64,000 nt of DNA from Ophioderma brevispina (taxonomy: Eukaryota > Echinodermata > Ophiuroidea > Amphilepidida > Ophiodermatidae): the NCBI GenBank assembly GCA_023653785.1, contig JAMKCH010019715.1, positions 1 through 64,000 of the forward strand, given 5' to 3'. How positions within the stretch are numbered: the stretch's first letter is position 1; every line of letters begins with the position of its first letter. The position numbers and the translations under genes were made by a program. The notes under the pieces are model-generated. The model had not been told where the DNA came from, did not search any database, and saw only the letters and a program-made list of their open reading frames with translations. Below, piece after piece: positions 22,066 to 33,735 of this stretch.

Positions 22066-22839
22066 ACAGTTATTCTCTGAATATAGCGACTAGTGCGAAA
22101 TCAAGAACTGCGAAATTATAGTTTTACATTTTCTATTATTAACTTATTTGGCGAATTTCCACTAGGTTTTAATTGAATAAATGTTGTGATTCACAGTATA
22201 GAGCAAATTAACGATCGCAAAGCATCCAAAGCTGGTTTCTTGAAATGCGTTTTTGCAAATACGTCAACCTGTGACACGACTGACAAATTGAGCGTTGCAG
22301 GATGCCAATTGAGCATAGTTATTAAATATTGGTCAGGGGTGGAGCCCCCTTAAGCCGTTGGTTTTAATGGTTACATGGCTAAAACTAAATGTTCATACAA
22401 CACCATGGAAAACACTTGAAATTTTGCTCTTTCATTTCCTTTTTAAAATTTTTTTCACACCCTATGCATGGGGAACAGCCGCCCCTATGGACCACCCCTA
22501 TGATAAGTGGAAATCTTGACTAGACAAACCTTTTGCGATTGATTTTCAACCAATTTAGCTTGCTTTAATCAAGCACAAACTGCCTTTTTGCAAAAATGAT
22601 TATAGATTCAACAATAACAGTATCCATAATAGTGGTGGCAGAACCATTAAAAAGTGCAGGGCCAACGATAAAATTGTAACCCCTTCTTTGAAGTTCAGAA
22701 TCTCTATCTGCCAATGACCACAAGAAGTCACAATTTCCAAATTTACAGGCTCTCTGGGAGTATTAACATTTGACCCTGTAGTCTTACGGAAATTAAAAGA
22801 CATGACTCGGTCGGAATGTGTCGCCTGCCTTTGCAGTTT
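22066..22839. other. gene-free stretch
   Basis: A minus-strand frame at 22600-22803 (67 codons, with a hydrophobic tail) has no splice partners and is not called. GGGGTGGAGCCCCC at about 22337 is a GC hairpin. Confidence 0.3.
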
Positions 22840-23110
22840 GTTAGAGATAGAGGTTTCTTATATGACCTTTGACCTGAGTGTGACCTATGACCTCATCAAC
22901 AAACGAGGGATCCCACGTTGGGGGGCATCTATGACCAAGTTGGTTTTACAATCCATCAAAGTTGCGGATATTACAGGCAAATTTTAACCCTTTTACACAT
23001 CAGAACAGACATCAACAACACAGATCAACCTCAACAGACTTACAAAAACAGACAAACAGTGGACAAAGTGATCCCTAGTGTTGACTGCCTTAAGGCACGC
23101 ACACAAAAAA
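22840..23110 (-). repeat. AGGTCA-rich dispersed repeat, reverse copy
   Basis: The reverse complement follows the 37.7-38.1 kb copy: GTGTGCCTTAAGGCA-like, GATCACTTTGTCCAC, GTTGATGTCTGTTCTG, GGGTTAAAATTTGCC, GATGGATTGTAAAACC, then TGATGAGGTCATAGGTCACA. It is therefore a longer member of the family, with a left half lacking in the 1.1 and 21.7 kb copies. Confidence 0.75.
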
Positions 23111-23292
23111 GGCTGGACACGCCCCTCACTTCACAGAAGTGGATTGCCAGTGACCACCTACATCAAACCAACCTTGAAATTACGCTGCCACTGGTTCTCA
23201 AGATGTCCGGGCAAGGACATGTAAACTGTAAGAAGAATATTTTTTGTATAAACTTAAGGGTTTCATTATTCTTATTACTTTTCACATGAAAG

Positions 23293-23343
23293 GATGCTTT
23301 AATGGCAGGCAAAGGTAGTATTGATTCGATTGGTGAGCAAATG
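23293..23343 (+). CDS. internal exon candidate, phase 0 to 0
   Basis: The acceptor follows a pyrimidine-rich tract (TTATTCTTATTACTTTTCACATGAAAG) and the donor is AAATG|GTATGT. The 17 codons read DALMAGKGSIDSIGEQM, hydrophilic and protein-like. Phase 0 on both sides matches the exon before (21262-21318) and the one after (24647). The protein family is unknown. Confidence 0.45.
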
Positions 23344-24646
23344 GTATGTGTCAACAGAAGAATTAATAAAATGTGGCATATAACAAACCATGTGCAAAAC
23401 CTATTGATACTAGACTCCGTTGGCATGGACCTGGTCCGCATTATAAATCATATGAACTGCGCAAGATACTTTGACCCAAAATGAGCTGAGTTGTTGAATT
23501 TCATATAAAATATAGACAATTGCTACACATGAATCGAAGGACCATCATGGAGTCGGGACAATGACACAGAGTTAACTAATTTAAATTATGTTGTAGCACA
23601 ACCTGACCAAAGTAGTTTCGGAGACCGAGCATTTATCCCTGTATATAATGTGGTTTAGAGCCCATCATTGTGATCATACTGCAGACTTTGCCTTTCCGCA
23701 TTGTATTTTCGTGTGTTTTGTTATTTCTTTAGTTTTCGGGATAAATCTTCCGCAACTACCCGTTTTCTTGGGAATTGGATTGAAAACACATAGTAAGGGC
23801 ACACGTGCGCAAGTACCTGTGGTTATACAAAGCGCGAAAAAAGTTATAAAATACTAGTCTGACGGCAAGCACAGTCGTTTCTGTCTAATGTTAAGGTCGG
23901 GCACAATCGATATATTGGGGTTAATAAGGAAAGCAGGTTCGGTGAACAAAGATAATGGCTGGCACCATTCCCCATATGAGACCGCATAATACTTTGACAC
24001 ATGGGCTTGCAGCGCAGTATACCTATTTGTGCACAAGACGCCGCTTGGCCGAGGGCTTCGTCCTTGACACGCGCCTCCAGCGATCCTGTCATGGCGGAAG
24101 GACAAAATTCGAGGTGTCTTATCACAAAGACTATCGTAGACTTCGGTCCCCTCATGATCAAAGTTTCCACAAGTTTGAAGAGACTCAATGTAAACAAAAT
24201 AATCCAAGTGCACTTGGTTAAGGATGTGTAATTTTCAAGTTGTATATAGTCCATTGTTTGTTCTACTGTGGAAATTCAGTCCAGAGTGAACCATTCATTA
24301 CTCATCTGCGACCCTCTTGTCAAAGTTGAAAACACAAGAAATTGCTATATAGGTTGGCACAGCAACAGCTAATACCTCAAAAGTTTCTTAGCTGAGTGAC
24401 TGTGTGGTGTAGTTGTTATCATGGCTTGCACAGCTACAAGCGACCATGTTTCAGTTACGGCATTGCTCTGTTGGAAGACATTCTTTTACTTTGATCTTTC
24501 CTTCGCCTATTTTCCTTCGTAGGCCTGACAGCCATTTAAAATACTTAAATGCGTTTATGTGCTTTTTTTTTAGCAATTTTGTCTCTCCCTCATATTTTAA
24601 CTATATATAATATATATAATATTATGTATTATTTTAATTTACTCAG
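23344..24646. other. intron-like stretch
   Basis: Several overlapping frames at 23844-24254 are open on both strands. This region is richer in GC and CpG (GACACGCGCCTCCAGCGATC), but no frame has splice signals or a motif. TATATATAATATATATAATATT lies just before the acceptor at 24646. Confidence 0.3.
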
Positions 24647-24868
24647 GAATGTATATACTTAGCAGATAGATACTTTCATCAAGGAACTCAGACTACATGC
24701 ACAGCTTCAGAAAAAGGAAGAGAAGAGTCATTGGACCGTCAATGCATACATACAAACATGACAAAATTGAAGAGGGCAACAAACGTCAAAGACTCCAAGT
24801 CAGCATCACCTCAGATATCAAAGCAAAGTAGCATTCATACTCTGGCAAATGCCTTTATTGATAAATAA
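24647..24868 (+). CDS. exon candidate, possibly terminal
   Basis: The acceptor TTTTAATTTACTCAG precedes 73 open codons ending in TAA. They read ECIYLADRYFHQ, TTCTASEKGREE, MTKLKRATN and SASPQISKQSS, strongly protein-like and hydrophilic. If terminal, it ends one transcript form. If internal, the in-phase donor is AA|GTCAGC at about 24817, which is weak but would join exon 26024. No domain was recognised. It is one of the longest clean exon frames here. Confidence 0.5.
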   Translation, partial: ECIYLADRYFHQGTQTTCTASEKGREESLDRQCIHTNMTKLKRATNVKDSKSASPQISKQSSIHTLANAFIDK

Positions 24869-25004
24869 TACTTGTCTCCATTTCCAGCAGGTTTATGGTT
24901 GGATCTCAAGTAATCATATTGTCAGTTTTATATTAAATTAAGAAATGAAAATCACCTGATTTATCACTTTCAAGGCATTTCTGTCGCCACTGGAAGAAAT
25001 CTAT

Positions 25005-25018
25005 GGGGGGGGGGGGGG
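25005..25018. repeat. poly-G run (14 G)
   Basis: A pure run of 14 G follows AAATCTAT. A C11 run lies nearby at 25270-25280. Both are of a kind repeated through the window (see findings). Confidence 0.85.
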
Positions 25019-25389
25019 TCATATCAATATCGAAATCGCTACCATATGAGCACCATCTGGGGATGCACAAAAATCTCTGTTGCACTTTAAGAGATTTTTT
25101 TTGTATTATGGTCATATTTTGGCATTTTTGTATATTACATAATTTACATACAAAGTAAGTATCTTTATGACACAATATACTCAATAGTGTTGGTGTTCGT
25201 TAAAAATAATACCTCCTCCCCCCAGGTTTTGCGTTTCCTTACAAGGCCACTGGACCGCAATGCGTTTCACCCCCCCCCCCTCCCCACCCCCGCTTATAGC
25301 AAGTAACGAAATTATGCCACTGTCCCCTTGCGACTGCTAACCGCTATGTTTGCTGCCACACGTTTGTGACTGTAGGGCTTCAACTAAAG

Positions 25390-25690
25390 ACGATTTTCCA
25401 TGTTAATATCCATAAACCAATTTTGGTTCCCATTGAACTTCAACTTTTCATAGAGGTCCATTTTACATTTTCAGCTTATTATTATTTTCAAGCTGTGACC
25501 GTTGGTATGTGACCTTTTGATCTCTCAATAAAGTAGGACCCACCATTTTGGCCTTATCCTCATTGGTTGAAATCCATCAAAGTATCTGATATTACAAGCA
25601 ATGTTAACCCTTTGCACAACAGACCACATCATTAACAACCACATGGACAGTTATCCCTATGTGCCTTAGGCAAGCAACACAACAACCAAC
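25390..25690 (-). repeat. AGGTCA-rich dispersed repeat, reverse copy
   Basis: The reverse complement gives the order GTTGTGTTGCTTGCC, ATAGGGATAACTGTCC, GGTTGTTAATGATG, GGGTTAACATTGC, GATGGATTTCAACC, then half-site words (TCAAAAGGTCACATACC), then CAAGCTTGAAAATAA-like and AAGTTGAAGTTCAATGGGAACC. Compared with 37690-38095 it is complete at both ends but has lost one half-site. Confidence 0.75.
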
Positions 25691-26023
25691 AAAATTAATT
25701 TTCACATTTATGTACTTCACTTTCCAGGGTCTTCACTTTGTCCATGTTTAGACAATGTTTTTCAAAGTTGCAGAAAAACACATGACATAGACTCAAAGCC
25801 ACATTGGAAGAACTTGGCTGCTGTCGTCTGTCCACCTGATAATGAAGTAGGCTTTCATTAGTTTTTAGTAATCTGTATTTTTTTTTTTCATGACAAAAAG
25901 ATACACAGTATAAGTACATTAAGCATGCAGTCCTCATATAAGGGGACAGACATTGTTCAAAATAACATTTAATTTGGGTGGTGGTGGTTATGGCATTTCC
26001 CAATTTTGTATCTAGATCTACAG

Positions 26024-26080
26024 AGAACTTAGACCATCTGGCGAATCTAGCTACATTCTGAGCCGACCTTCTGATTTAAA
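26024..26080 (+). CDS. internal exon candidate, phase 2 to 2
   Basis: The acceptor TATCTAGATCTACAG is followed by one base completing a codon, then 18 codons (ELRPSGESSYILSRPSDL), and two leftover bases before AAA|GTATTT. Only this frame is open. The leftover AA plus the first base of exon 28267 makes Lys and keeps that exon open. The donor is only fair. The serine- and proline-rich sequence looks like a linker. Confidence 0.45.
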
Positions 26081-27360
26081 GTATTTCTCCTGTATCTGTA
26101 CATTAAGCTCCATAGGTCAAATGCTTTTTTACATTATTTTTTTATACCAATCAAAGTAAAAGGAGGTTCACTTGTCCAACTATTACATATTGATAATCTA
26201 CATCAATTTGGAACGCAGAAGCCTTTTGACTGCAGACCTTAATTTCAGTATTTCAACACCAAATTTAGGATAATTTGCGTGGTTAACTGCCCAATTGCCA
26301 AAAGTAAAGAATACTGCATCGATTAGAAATACCCTTGTAACATATCCATGCTTTTTGAAGGGCTCTTCTTGTTCACATGGCTTGTGTGAGCCTTTCAATG
26401 GTGGGCGCACACCCCCATTGGTCCCTTTTTCCCTACTTTCAGGAAATAATAATCATACTTATATATTGGAGAGAATTATGGGGAATATCTGTATTTTTGT
26501 GTGATGTCTATGTCATTCACAAAAGCACAGTTGTGGATTGGAAAAGGGACTAACATTATGAGTTATACATTCTGCACAAATTTTTTATGCAGTTTTAAGG
26601 AATGTTACTATAACATTGATATTTATTCTAATCATGTGTACATAATGATAAAAGTAAAAGTTTTTGTACTGTCAGCTATAGTCTAGGAGTTGGCTAAGAT
26701 ATGTATGCCCTAATTTAGGAGAGGACGCTCAACTGTTTTAGAACGAAGTCGACAACCCCAGGAACAATTGGATGTACTGTGCCAAAATTTGATACCTTGT
26801 CAAAATGCCTGATTTTTGCATAAATTCAAAATGGCCGCCAGAAATCAATTAAATAGCCTATTAGGATGGCTTGAGATCGCTTTTGACTTATAATTTATTT
26901 CGAATACGCATGGAATGTTACGAGATAAGATACAATCATTTAAAATGGTAGGGTATTTTAATTGTTTACATATGTCAAATCCAAGATGGAGCCAAACTGG
27001 GCCAGTCAAAACATTGAAAATCTACAAATCAGCAATTTCACCTCCCAGTCAAATATATATATGATTGATTGGCTAATAATATATGTGATTGCTGGCTACT
27101 TAATAACCAAGTAAAACTTCCATCAGAAGCCAATGTCCAAATGTGACAAAATTTGGTGAGTGAGTGTGCTGGACACCAAGTCTTTATCACACACATGTTC
27201 TCCACTTAATTGGATATTAATGAGACTAACTAGCAATTTGCTCAAGGATCATCTCATAATACTAAGGCAACCAACTTTATATTCTATGAATTTATCAAGC
27301 TACGCTAGAACTGCACTTCTAGATAAATCATAATTGTCCAGTCAAATGTTCCTCCTACTG
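26081..27360. other. intron-like stretch with AAATGGCCGCC words
   Basis: Between 26760 and 27010, phrases such as AAATTCAAAATGGCCGCC and AATCCAAGATGGAGCC match the AAnATGGCnGC pattern bound by YY1-type zinc fingers. A related cluster lies at 63660-63860. These are common in repeats of marine invertebrates. No gene signal was found. Confidence 0.4.
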
Positions 27361-27365
27361 GGGGT

Positions 27366-27399
<34 letters not shown>
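27366..27399. repeat. poly-G run (34 G)
   Basis: Thirty-four consecutive G follow GGGGT, the longest homopolymer in the window. It can form G-quadruplex structures and is a likely site of length error. Confidence 0.95.
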
Positions 27400-27650
27400 C
27401 TCACACCCATTTTTTGTAAGACCTTTCTCAACTCTAGGTAATTACAATTTCGAAGTTTGGTTTGCATTGCTTTTTAAGTCAAGAAGTTAAACAAAAGTGT
27501 GTCCTGAAATGGCTGAAGATTGAACTATGTGATGTTTTGAGTGGTTTCCACCTCTTTGCAGTGTTCCTCATCTGAAAGGAGTATGAGAAATTGTCTTTCT
27601 CTTTGTGCAAAAAATCTCCAATTTGATGTGGGGAGTGAAGGTCAAGAAAC

Positions 27651-28025
27651 TTAAAGGCACTATCAGTGAATTTTGCTACAATCAGAAAATCTAAAAAACA
27701 TCATCAAAAATCAGATTTTTGCATTTTTGGAAAAGGATGGTTATCCTAACGTCCCTGGCTGCAAATGAAAATCTAGGAGCAACCTAAGTCAACCAAATCA
27801 ATATTTTAGTCCATTACTCTGTCCGTACAGACACTACTCTCCAACACATAATTGAATGGGGATTCTATCTCTGAATCACTTGCTGTTTTCTACCTTTTCT
27901 GTCAATTTTGCAGTTTGAAAATGTACTTACAACAGCCTTATATCCATCACTTGTAAGCTATTCCTACAAATTTCATCTCATCAAATATTTTTTATCTTTC
28001 GGGTGAATCACTGATCGTGTCTTAA
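27651..28025. mobile_element. TTAA-ended MITE, second family, copy 1
   Basis: The left end TTAAAGGCACTATCAGTGAA pairs with the right end TTCACTGATCGTGTCTTAA (reading in from the other side TTAAGACACGATCAGTGA). The two ends differ by a few bases and an indel. The internal sequence is shared with 45690-46085. There is no coding frame. The TTAAAGG start is common to the 11369/62908 family, so the two may be mobilised by one transposase type. Confidence 0.7.
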
Positions 28026-28266
28026 TAGGGTCACAACACCATTGAAACAAGACAACATATGCTTTAAACATCACTGTGGTCAAAATCACTTAACTTAAAC
28101 CATGTAAAAGAACAACAAATATGATGTGTGTAAAGTTAGGCAATATACTAAAAAACAGATTAAAAATTTTAATATTTTTGTAAAATAATTTGATACAGCA
28201 ACAATGATGAAAGCAACAGTACACACTGTACACTCAAGAAGTTCATTGATCATTTCATTTCTACAG

Positions 28267-28316
28267 AGGATATGGAAAAGGGACACCCAGAGGGAGTTGG
28301 ATTCAGTATGCAAAAG
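28267..28316 (+). CDS. internal exon candidate, 50 nt
   Basis: The acceptor TCATTTCATTTCTACAG and the donor CAAAAG|GTAAAC are both near consensus. All three frames are open. In the frame set by exon 26024 it reads GYGKGTPRGSWIQYAK with one base over, which fits exon 34725. The alternative frame RIWKRDTQRELDSVCK would fit the terminal candidate at 30206. The exon itself is better supported than its frame. Confidence 0.5.
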
Positions 28317-28624
28317 GTAAACTGCCTCTGTTTGTAGCTTTAAAATGACTAATCATTCAATTATACAAATGTATCATTTCACATGTTATTTGTATCACAT
28401 GAACTTAAAAATTAAAAAAGAGTGATCACCTTTTTAGAATTATTGCCATTTGTACATATAATTTGATATAATTATTTGCCTCTTGGATTTATTGAATAAA
28501 AGGACTTAAATTAAATATCAGTAGGTCTATTATTAACAACTTTTTATTTCAGGTCAATTTAAGACTACTCGCACTGAATTAATCACATTCTGCTTTAATA
28601 CCCTAACTAAAGTATATGTCAGTT

Positions 28625-29311
28625 GGGCTGTGACCTAACGGGTAATAACGTTCCCGGGTACTCGTTATGATTTTCGGGCGAGGGGTACCCGGTACCCGAA
28701 CTTCCTAGTGCAAAATTCCGGCACCAAGTTTATAAGAAACAAAATCTCCCTGACAATACATACCTTCAAATATTCCATGTTTTTGAAGTTAACAAGCGAT
28801 GAAACACACCTGTTCTATGTATTCATAAGAAGAACTCTTTATTTGCTACAAATCGTGTACTTTTATTTAAACTTGATTTTCATCCTAACGCCATTCCAGA
28901 CGTAAAAACCGATCGTGGAACACTCCGGTCAGCTGAACAAATCGGCTTGAGATTGACGTAAACACAGCCTGTAGTACAGCTACTACCACTTAACGAGCCG
29001 ACCTAAACAATCACGCGGTGAATGGAATTTTCCATCAAGGGAGGGTAATATGTTGTATTGCGTTTTGCTGTTAATACAACGGCGGCAACAACTTTCCATC
29101 AAGCGATACATATCAACGTTTGCATCAATCTGGGATACATTAATGGGATATATGTTTCATTCAAGATGTAATAGTGTTGTGAGACCTCGTGAGTGTAAAA
29201 TTAAACTTATATTTTTTAAAAGTTGACGTTCGAGAAACCCCGCATCGATAAATTGTCCCGGGTAAGACGTAAACTGGCGGGTACCCGGGTACCGGGAATA
29301 TGTCACAGCCC
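28625..29311. mobile_element. TIR element with GGGCTGTGAC ends
   Basis: The left end GGGCTGTGACCTAACGGG and right end GGGAATATGTCACAGCCC are inverted, followed inward by the GTACCCGGGTACC-type words CGTTCCCGGGTAC and GCGGGTACCCGGG. GC-rich ends enclose an AT-rich 690-base core with no transposase. GGGCTGTGAC ends occur in several hAT-like MITEs, so the class is inferred. The target duplication was not resolved (TATATGTC against TATATAGG). Confidence 0.7.
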
Positions 29312-30205
29312 TATATAGGCAATTATGGTCGTCTCTGTGCTATCATCATGTCAAGTTTGAGTTGCAGTGGCCATTCAGTTTTGGGGTACAGTGGGATTAA
29401 CAATCCCATTTTTATCAAAATTATGTAAATGAGCGCATTGAATATTCATGAGCTGTACAAAAAAAGTACAGCCTGTACCACCTCACGTGCCATATCCCCT
29501 GTCAAGTTACAATTTCATCCGTCTTGTGGTTTTACAGGTAGAGTGTTATTAAATGAATTTGCTTCCACCTGTGTACACGTCCATGTATGCAGGCAGCAGG
29601 TCCAACCCACATTATGTTGTGGGCCCGAGAAATGACCATTGTGTTTTTCAGAAAAGTTCATCAAATTTGAACAAATTGCAAAGGTCAATTTTGAAATACT
29701 GTACTGCAAAAGGGAAAATATGCCATACACCTCATGGTAGCCATTTCTCATGTCCACTGTAGTCAATAAAATACTCTTTTTTAGTTTCTATGGTTTTTGC
29801 CCTATTTTTAACTGTCAGGGAGCCAAAACATTTGAGGTTCAAAGGAGGCTCACAAAATGTAAGATTTTATTTTAACAATCCCCAACAAGTGGTTTTCTGA
29901 ACAATCACTTTCATATAATTGTGATGATTGGAAGTAGGGGATTAGTTTAAAATGAAAGACAATCACTTGACCAAATTTACATTCCCATTCTCTCAGTAGT
30001 TGCATGTCAGTTTCAACAGATCTTCTATTGCCCTGCAACTGATGTCCACCAATCAGACCCACAGTTTTAATGTCACTGTCGTTTTTCAATCTTTACCTTC
30101 AAGCGTGTTTTCTCAAACAACAATAAATAAATAATAATAAACAAAACAATCTCACACACCCACCCTACCCTCCTTGTATTGAAAACTTTTGTTTTTATTT
30201 TACAG
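29312..30205. other. intron-like stretch
   Basis: Paired small frames at 29429-29762 on both strands overlap and lack splice context. TCAATAAAATACTC near 29762 contains AATAAA, but no gene end lies before it on the plus strand. Otherwise featureless. Confidence 0.3.
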
Positions 30206-30272
30206 TGGAACTATTAATGAGGAATATCCCTTCCCTGAGGCAGTAACCAGGACTCTGAAAAAAGCCTGTTAA
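30206..30272 (+). CDS. alternative terminal exon candidate
   Basis: The acceptor TTTTGTTTTTATTTTACAG is one of the strongest here. One base then 21 codons read GTINEEYPFPEAVTRTLKKAC and stop at TAA. This fits after exon 28267 if that exon is read in its RIWKRDTQ frame. In the frame used for the 34725 chain it would read VELLMRNIPSLRQ and then stop. Either way it would end a shorter transcript. It is unproven. Confidence 0.35.
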
Positions 30273-30439
30273 ATGCCTGATTGGTATACATAAATTATCC
30301 ATGAGCGATATCAACTAGCCATATGAGAGGCCGAGGAAAACAATTTGGAGAAGTATTCAATGTTTTGATTATTGTCATGATACCCTATGGCCTTAACGCA
30401 AGATGCGTGAGGTGGAAGATGAAGGATAGGCTGGAATTA

Positions 30440-32250
30440 TGGAAAAGGAATTAAATTTCTTGCATCAGTGTATAAACAAAAATGTCATTCGCTTCATGGC
30501 ATTTGTGAACAGAGCCTTGTGCCCTGATTTTCGACTTGCTTGTATTTGATTTCAATCCTTTGGTAAGCAACCAGTCCAATTCACTCAGATTTTCTCCACA
30601 TATTTCGCAGAACTGTTTCATTTTAGAGGCTTGAAACAGTACCACAACAACTAATTGCACACGATGGGGCAAATGACTGTAATAGTATCTACATAAATGT
30701 GGCATTACTCACAGAGATCTCAAGCCTGATAATGTGCTTGTAACCAACCACATTATTGCATCATTACGTAAAGGAACTGTCAGAAACAATGGAAAATCAA
30801 GCCAGTCTTGCCAAAATTACAGATTCGGGAATACGCTCAGATTGTGCAGACATTGAACCACAACACAATGTTACTGTTTAAACCCTGCCGTGGTAAACCC
30901 CAGTTTTCAGGCACCATAATCTCACACAAAAAGAACAAGCATCAATTGAAGACCTGCAGAGCATGGACATGTGGGCATTTGGCCATGCACTGTCCTGTGT
31001 GCTCAATCCAAATTTAAAATTTCCATATTACAAAGAAGTAGAAGAGCAAGGCGCAAAGGAGCAACAGTTATGCATTTCATACAGGAGCTCCTCCCCGGGA
31101 TGCTTTTACGTAACCCAGTACTAACCCAGATGAGAGACACGTATGGACGATCCTTTGCATGGATTTTTTGGGCTGCCATAGTTAAATGTCCATGATGGCG
31201 CATGTGTCTGAAATTTGATGATCAGAACGAATCTGTGCAGAACAATGCATCATTCTGTTAAACCCACACCTAAAATGAAAGCATTGCACTAGCCCAGCCA
31301 TTAAACTGCGCTTCTGTTTCCCTGGAAGGTTTTACCTTTCGTACTTCCCCACATAATGCTCACAATGCCTGTCCCATTTTTGTGCTCATTATTGGCTGGT
31401 GAGGTTGGAATCTCAGGATTCCTTTTCAATGGAGACTGTGGTTGAGTGGTAGAAAAGGCAATTTTGACAGTCCCTGAGAAGATCAAATGACAAGAGGGAC
31501 ACCGAAGAATGTATTGCATCGATGAAGCAATGAACGTTGGTGAAGTGAAATGTGCACCATTCAAATATCTTCTTCACTAGATCACCTGCCTGGCAGACCC
31601 ATGAGGTGTTCCTATGATAACTGCCAAAAGGGAATTTCTTTCTGGCTTGCAATCGTCCTTGATAGATAAAACGCCAGACAGCCGTTTACACTTGCCCTCC
31701 GTATACTTCCTTCTAGTATACATATAATGAAATATGTTTTTCATTATCCCACCGCCAATTGCACCAATTGGAGGTACCAACCAAGCCTTAGTGTTGACAG
31801 TAGATGACTGCAGAAATTGATGCACTTGCACTGCCAATGGCTTTTCATTCGATTGGGCTCACAAAGAAAGAATTACAAGCATAACATGGTCATCCTAAAG
31901 CAAGTAAAGAACATTTGATCCCTTGGCCCCAACAAACTTTAGCAAAAGTGGGTTTTGTCAGTAGAATCTTTCATAGTGAGGATGAATGCCCACCCTTGTG
32001 GCGTTGCCGCGCATTTGACCCCCATTAGAGTAAAAAATGGCCAAAACTTTGCTTTTTGGGGACAAAAAATACATTTTGTCCCTCTGCAATGATTTTCATT
32101 ACTGAATCCCAATCCCCCCAAATGTTCCTGGTACCCCCTGTTCCCTCCATATGCAAAATAAGAAATTCACCAATTGCTTGTGACACAATCCTTTGGTTTA
32201 TGAAAGTAGAGCAATTTTGGTTGAATTGTCTCCAACATAAACAGTCCATG
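30440..32250 (-). pseudogene. decayed coding-like block, unknown family
   Basis: On the minus strand several consecutive frames look like protein but are broken by stops and frameshifts: GTRNIWGDWDSVMKI (32.2 kb), KAWLVPPIGAIGGG, CKRLSGVLSIKDD (31.7 kb), KKIFEWCTFHFTNVHC (31.5 kb) and FCEICGENLSELDWLL (30.6 kb), the last with a Cys-x2-Cys and a later His/Cys pair. There are no splice signals at the breaks, so a degenerate intronless source such as an old transposon or retrocopy is likelier than exons. A resemblance to the 47.2-49.3 kb block was looked for but not established. Confidence 0.35.
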
Positions 32251-32571
32251 GCCTAGGAAAACTGTGGAACAGAAAAAGTTCACAATAGTAAACAAATTGT
32301 TAGAACCAACTTTAGTATCAAATCAACATCATTTTCACTACTTTGAGGGCACTCTTCCATGATATTGTTCCCCGCCGAACAAAGTGTCGGAAGGGACTAT
32401 AACTGGAGCTCCTCCCTCGGTGGTCGTAGTCTGTGAAGAAAAAATGTTAACCCGAATGTCCGTGATAAAAATGTTAACCCTGGACATTTGAGCATATCTT
32501 TTTTTCTTGATGAAGCTGAGTAGCCAAACTTTTGGGTATATTGTCAGGGAAGGGAAACCCCCTATACTCAC

Positions 32572-32670
32572 CATGTAATTCATTCCCCATGGTCCCCCCG
32601 CTGGGTCGGTCGGGGGTAGGGGAGAATAGGAAGGGAAAAGGTCAAATAATTGCACCGAAAATGTCAACAT
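32572..32670 (-). CDS. candidate first exon, minus strand
   Basis: ATG at 32670 opens 33 codons (MLTFSVQLFDLF, SPLPPTDPAGGPWGMN, YM) ending at ATG|GTGAGT, an excellent donor. There is no upstream acceptor, so it would be a first exon, but no partner exon was found downstream on this strand. The GC-rich C-terminal half lies near a GGGG-rich stretch. Chance cannot be excluded. Confidence 0.25.
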
Positions 32671-32679
32671 TATGCTTTA

Positions 32680-32965
32680 TAATCTGGAGTTCCATAAGGG
32701 CTACGATGTGTAACTTGATGGAAATAAGCGGTTGATGAAGTTCTCGACCTGATTAGATGTTTGGGCGTAAAATAATGCAATTAAGTATGATTGCAATAAT
32801 TTAAAACATTTTAACGCCGCAAGGCTTGTATACAATTATCTGTAGTTCTGTAAGGCCGTGTAATGAATGTAACTTGATGGACGTGTTTTGAAGAGTTCTC
32901 GACCAATTTAGATTGATGGGTGCGTATTTTGGGCAAATTACATATGGCAAATGCACTAATTAATA
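32680..32965. repeat. two diverged tandem copies, unit about 155 bp
   Basis: GGAGTTCCATAAGGGCTACG...TAACTTGATGGA...GTTCTCGACC...GGGCGTA (32684-32770) is repeated as TAGTTCTGTAAGGCCGTG...TAACTTGATGGA...GTTCTCGACC...GGGTGCGTA (32843-32925). No coding content was seen. Confidence 0.6.
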
Positions 32966-33339
32966 TGCGAATTGCTTAATCGCTATTTTGAAACAGTGCA
33001 TAGGATTTCGCAAATTCCTTCACTGCATGAAAGCCATCATGGTGCGCCATTTGAAAGTGGTGTGATATATATGCGCTTAGGGTATGCAAATTACTAATTA
33101 TATTCGAGTGCGCGGTAATTGCTGTATCGCTATATTCATAATTCGGATATACAAAATTCCTTTGCTAATGTGCAGACCACTTCTGCCCACTACATCTTTT
33201 GTGTAAATCAATAGTTGGGGGGTCAAAGTGATTGTGGGCCAATTAAACGGGGCATTTCTTGATGCAATATGATCTACATGTAAATTATATGCATAATTGC
33301 TGTAAATCACTGAAACGGTACATTGGATAGGTAGGAGGG

Positions 33340-33735
33340 GTGGTTTTTCAGTGAAGGGAGGTTGGGTGTCGGGGAGTGGTAAGTGGGGTTCCCTAATGCA
33401 CAATGAATCTCTAGGCCTAATTCGGGGAGGGGGTGGGGTGGGTACCTCGTGTCTCGGGGAGGGTGATGGTGTCGGGAGGAGAGGGGTGGGGTGTCTCGGA
33501 GGGGGTGGGGTGTCTCGTGAGGAGAGGGGGTGGGGTGTCTCGGTGAGGGGCGGGGTTGGGTGTCACCAGTGGGGACAGGTTGGAGTGTCTCGAGGAGGGA
33601 GGGTGGAGTGGGTCTCAGGGAGGGGTGGGGTTGTCTGGGGGACGGTGGGGTGCCGGGGAGGGGAAGGGTGGGTGTCTCCGGGGAGGGTGGATGGGTGGGG
33701 TGTACCGTGGACAGGGTGGGTGTACGTGAGGACGG
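33340..33735 (+). repeat. G-rich minisatellite (GGGTGTCTCGGGGAGGGGTG)
   Basis: About 17 degenerate units contain GGGTGTCTCGG followed by runs of GGGG. Several frames are open on both strands because stops are rare in this composition. Repeated G3-5 runs spaced by 1-7 bases satisfy the G-quadruplex pattern on the plus strand. Confidence 0.9.
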
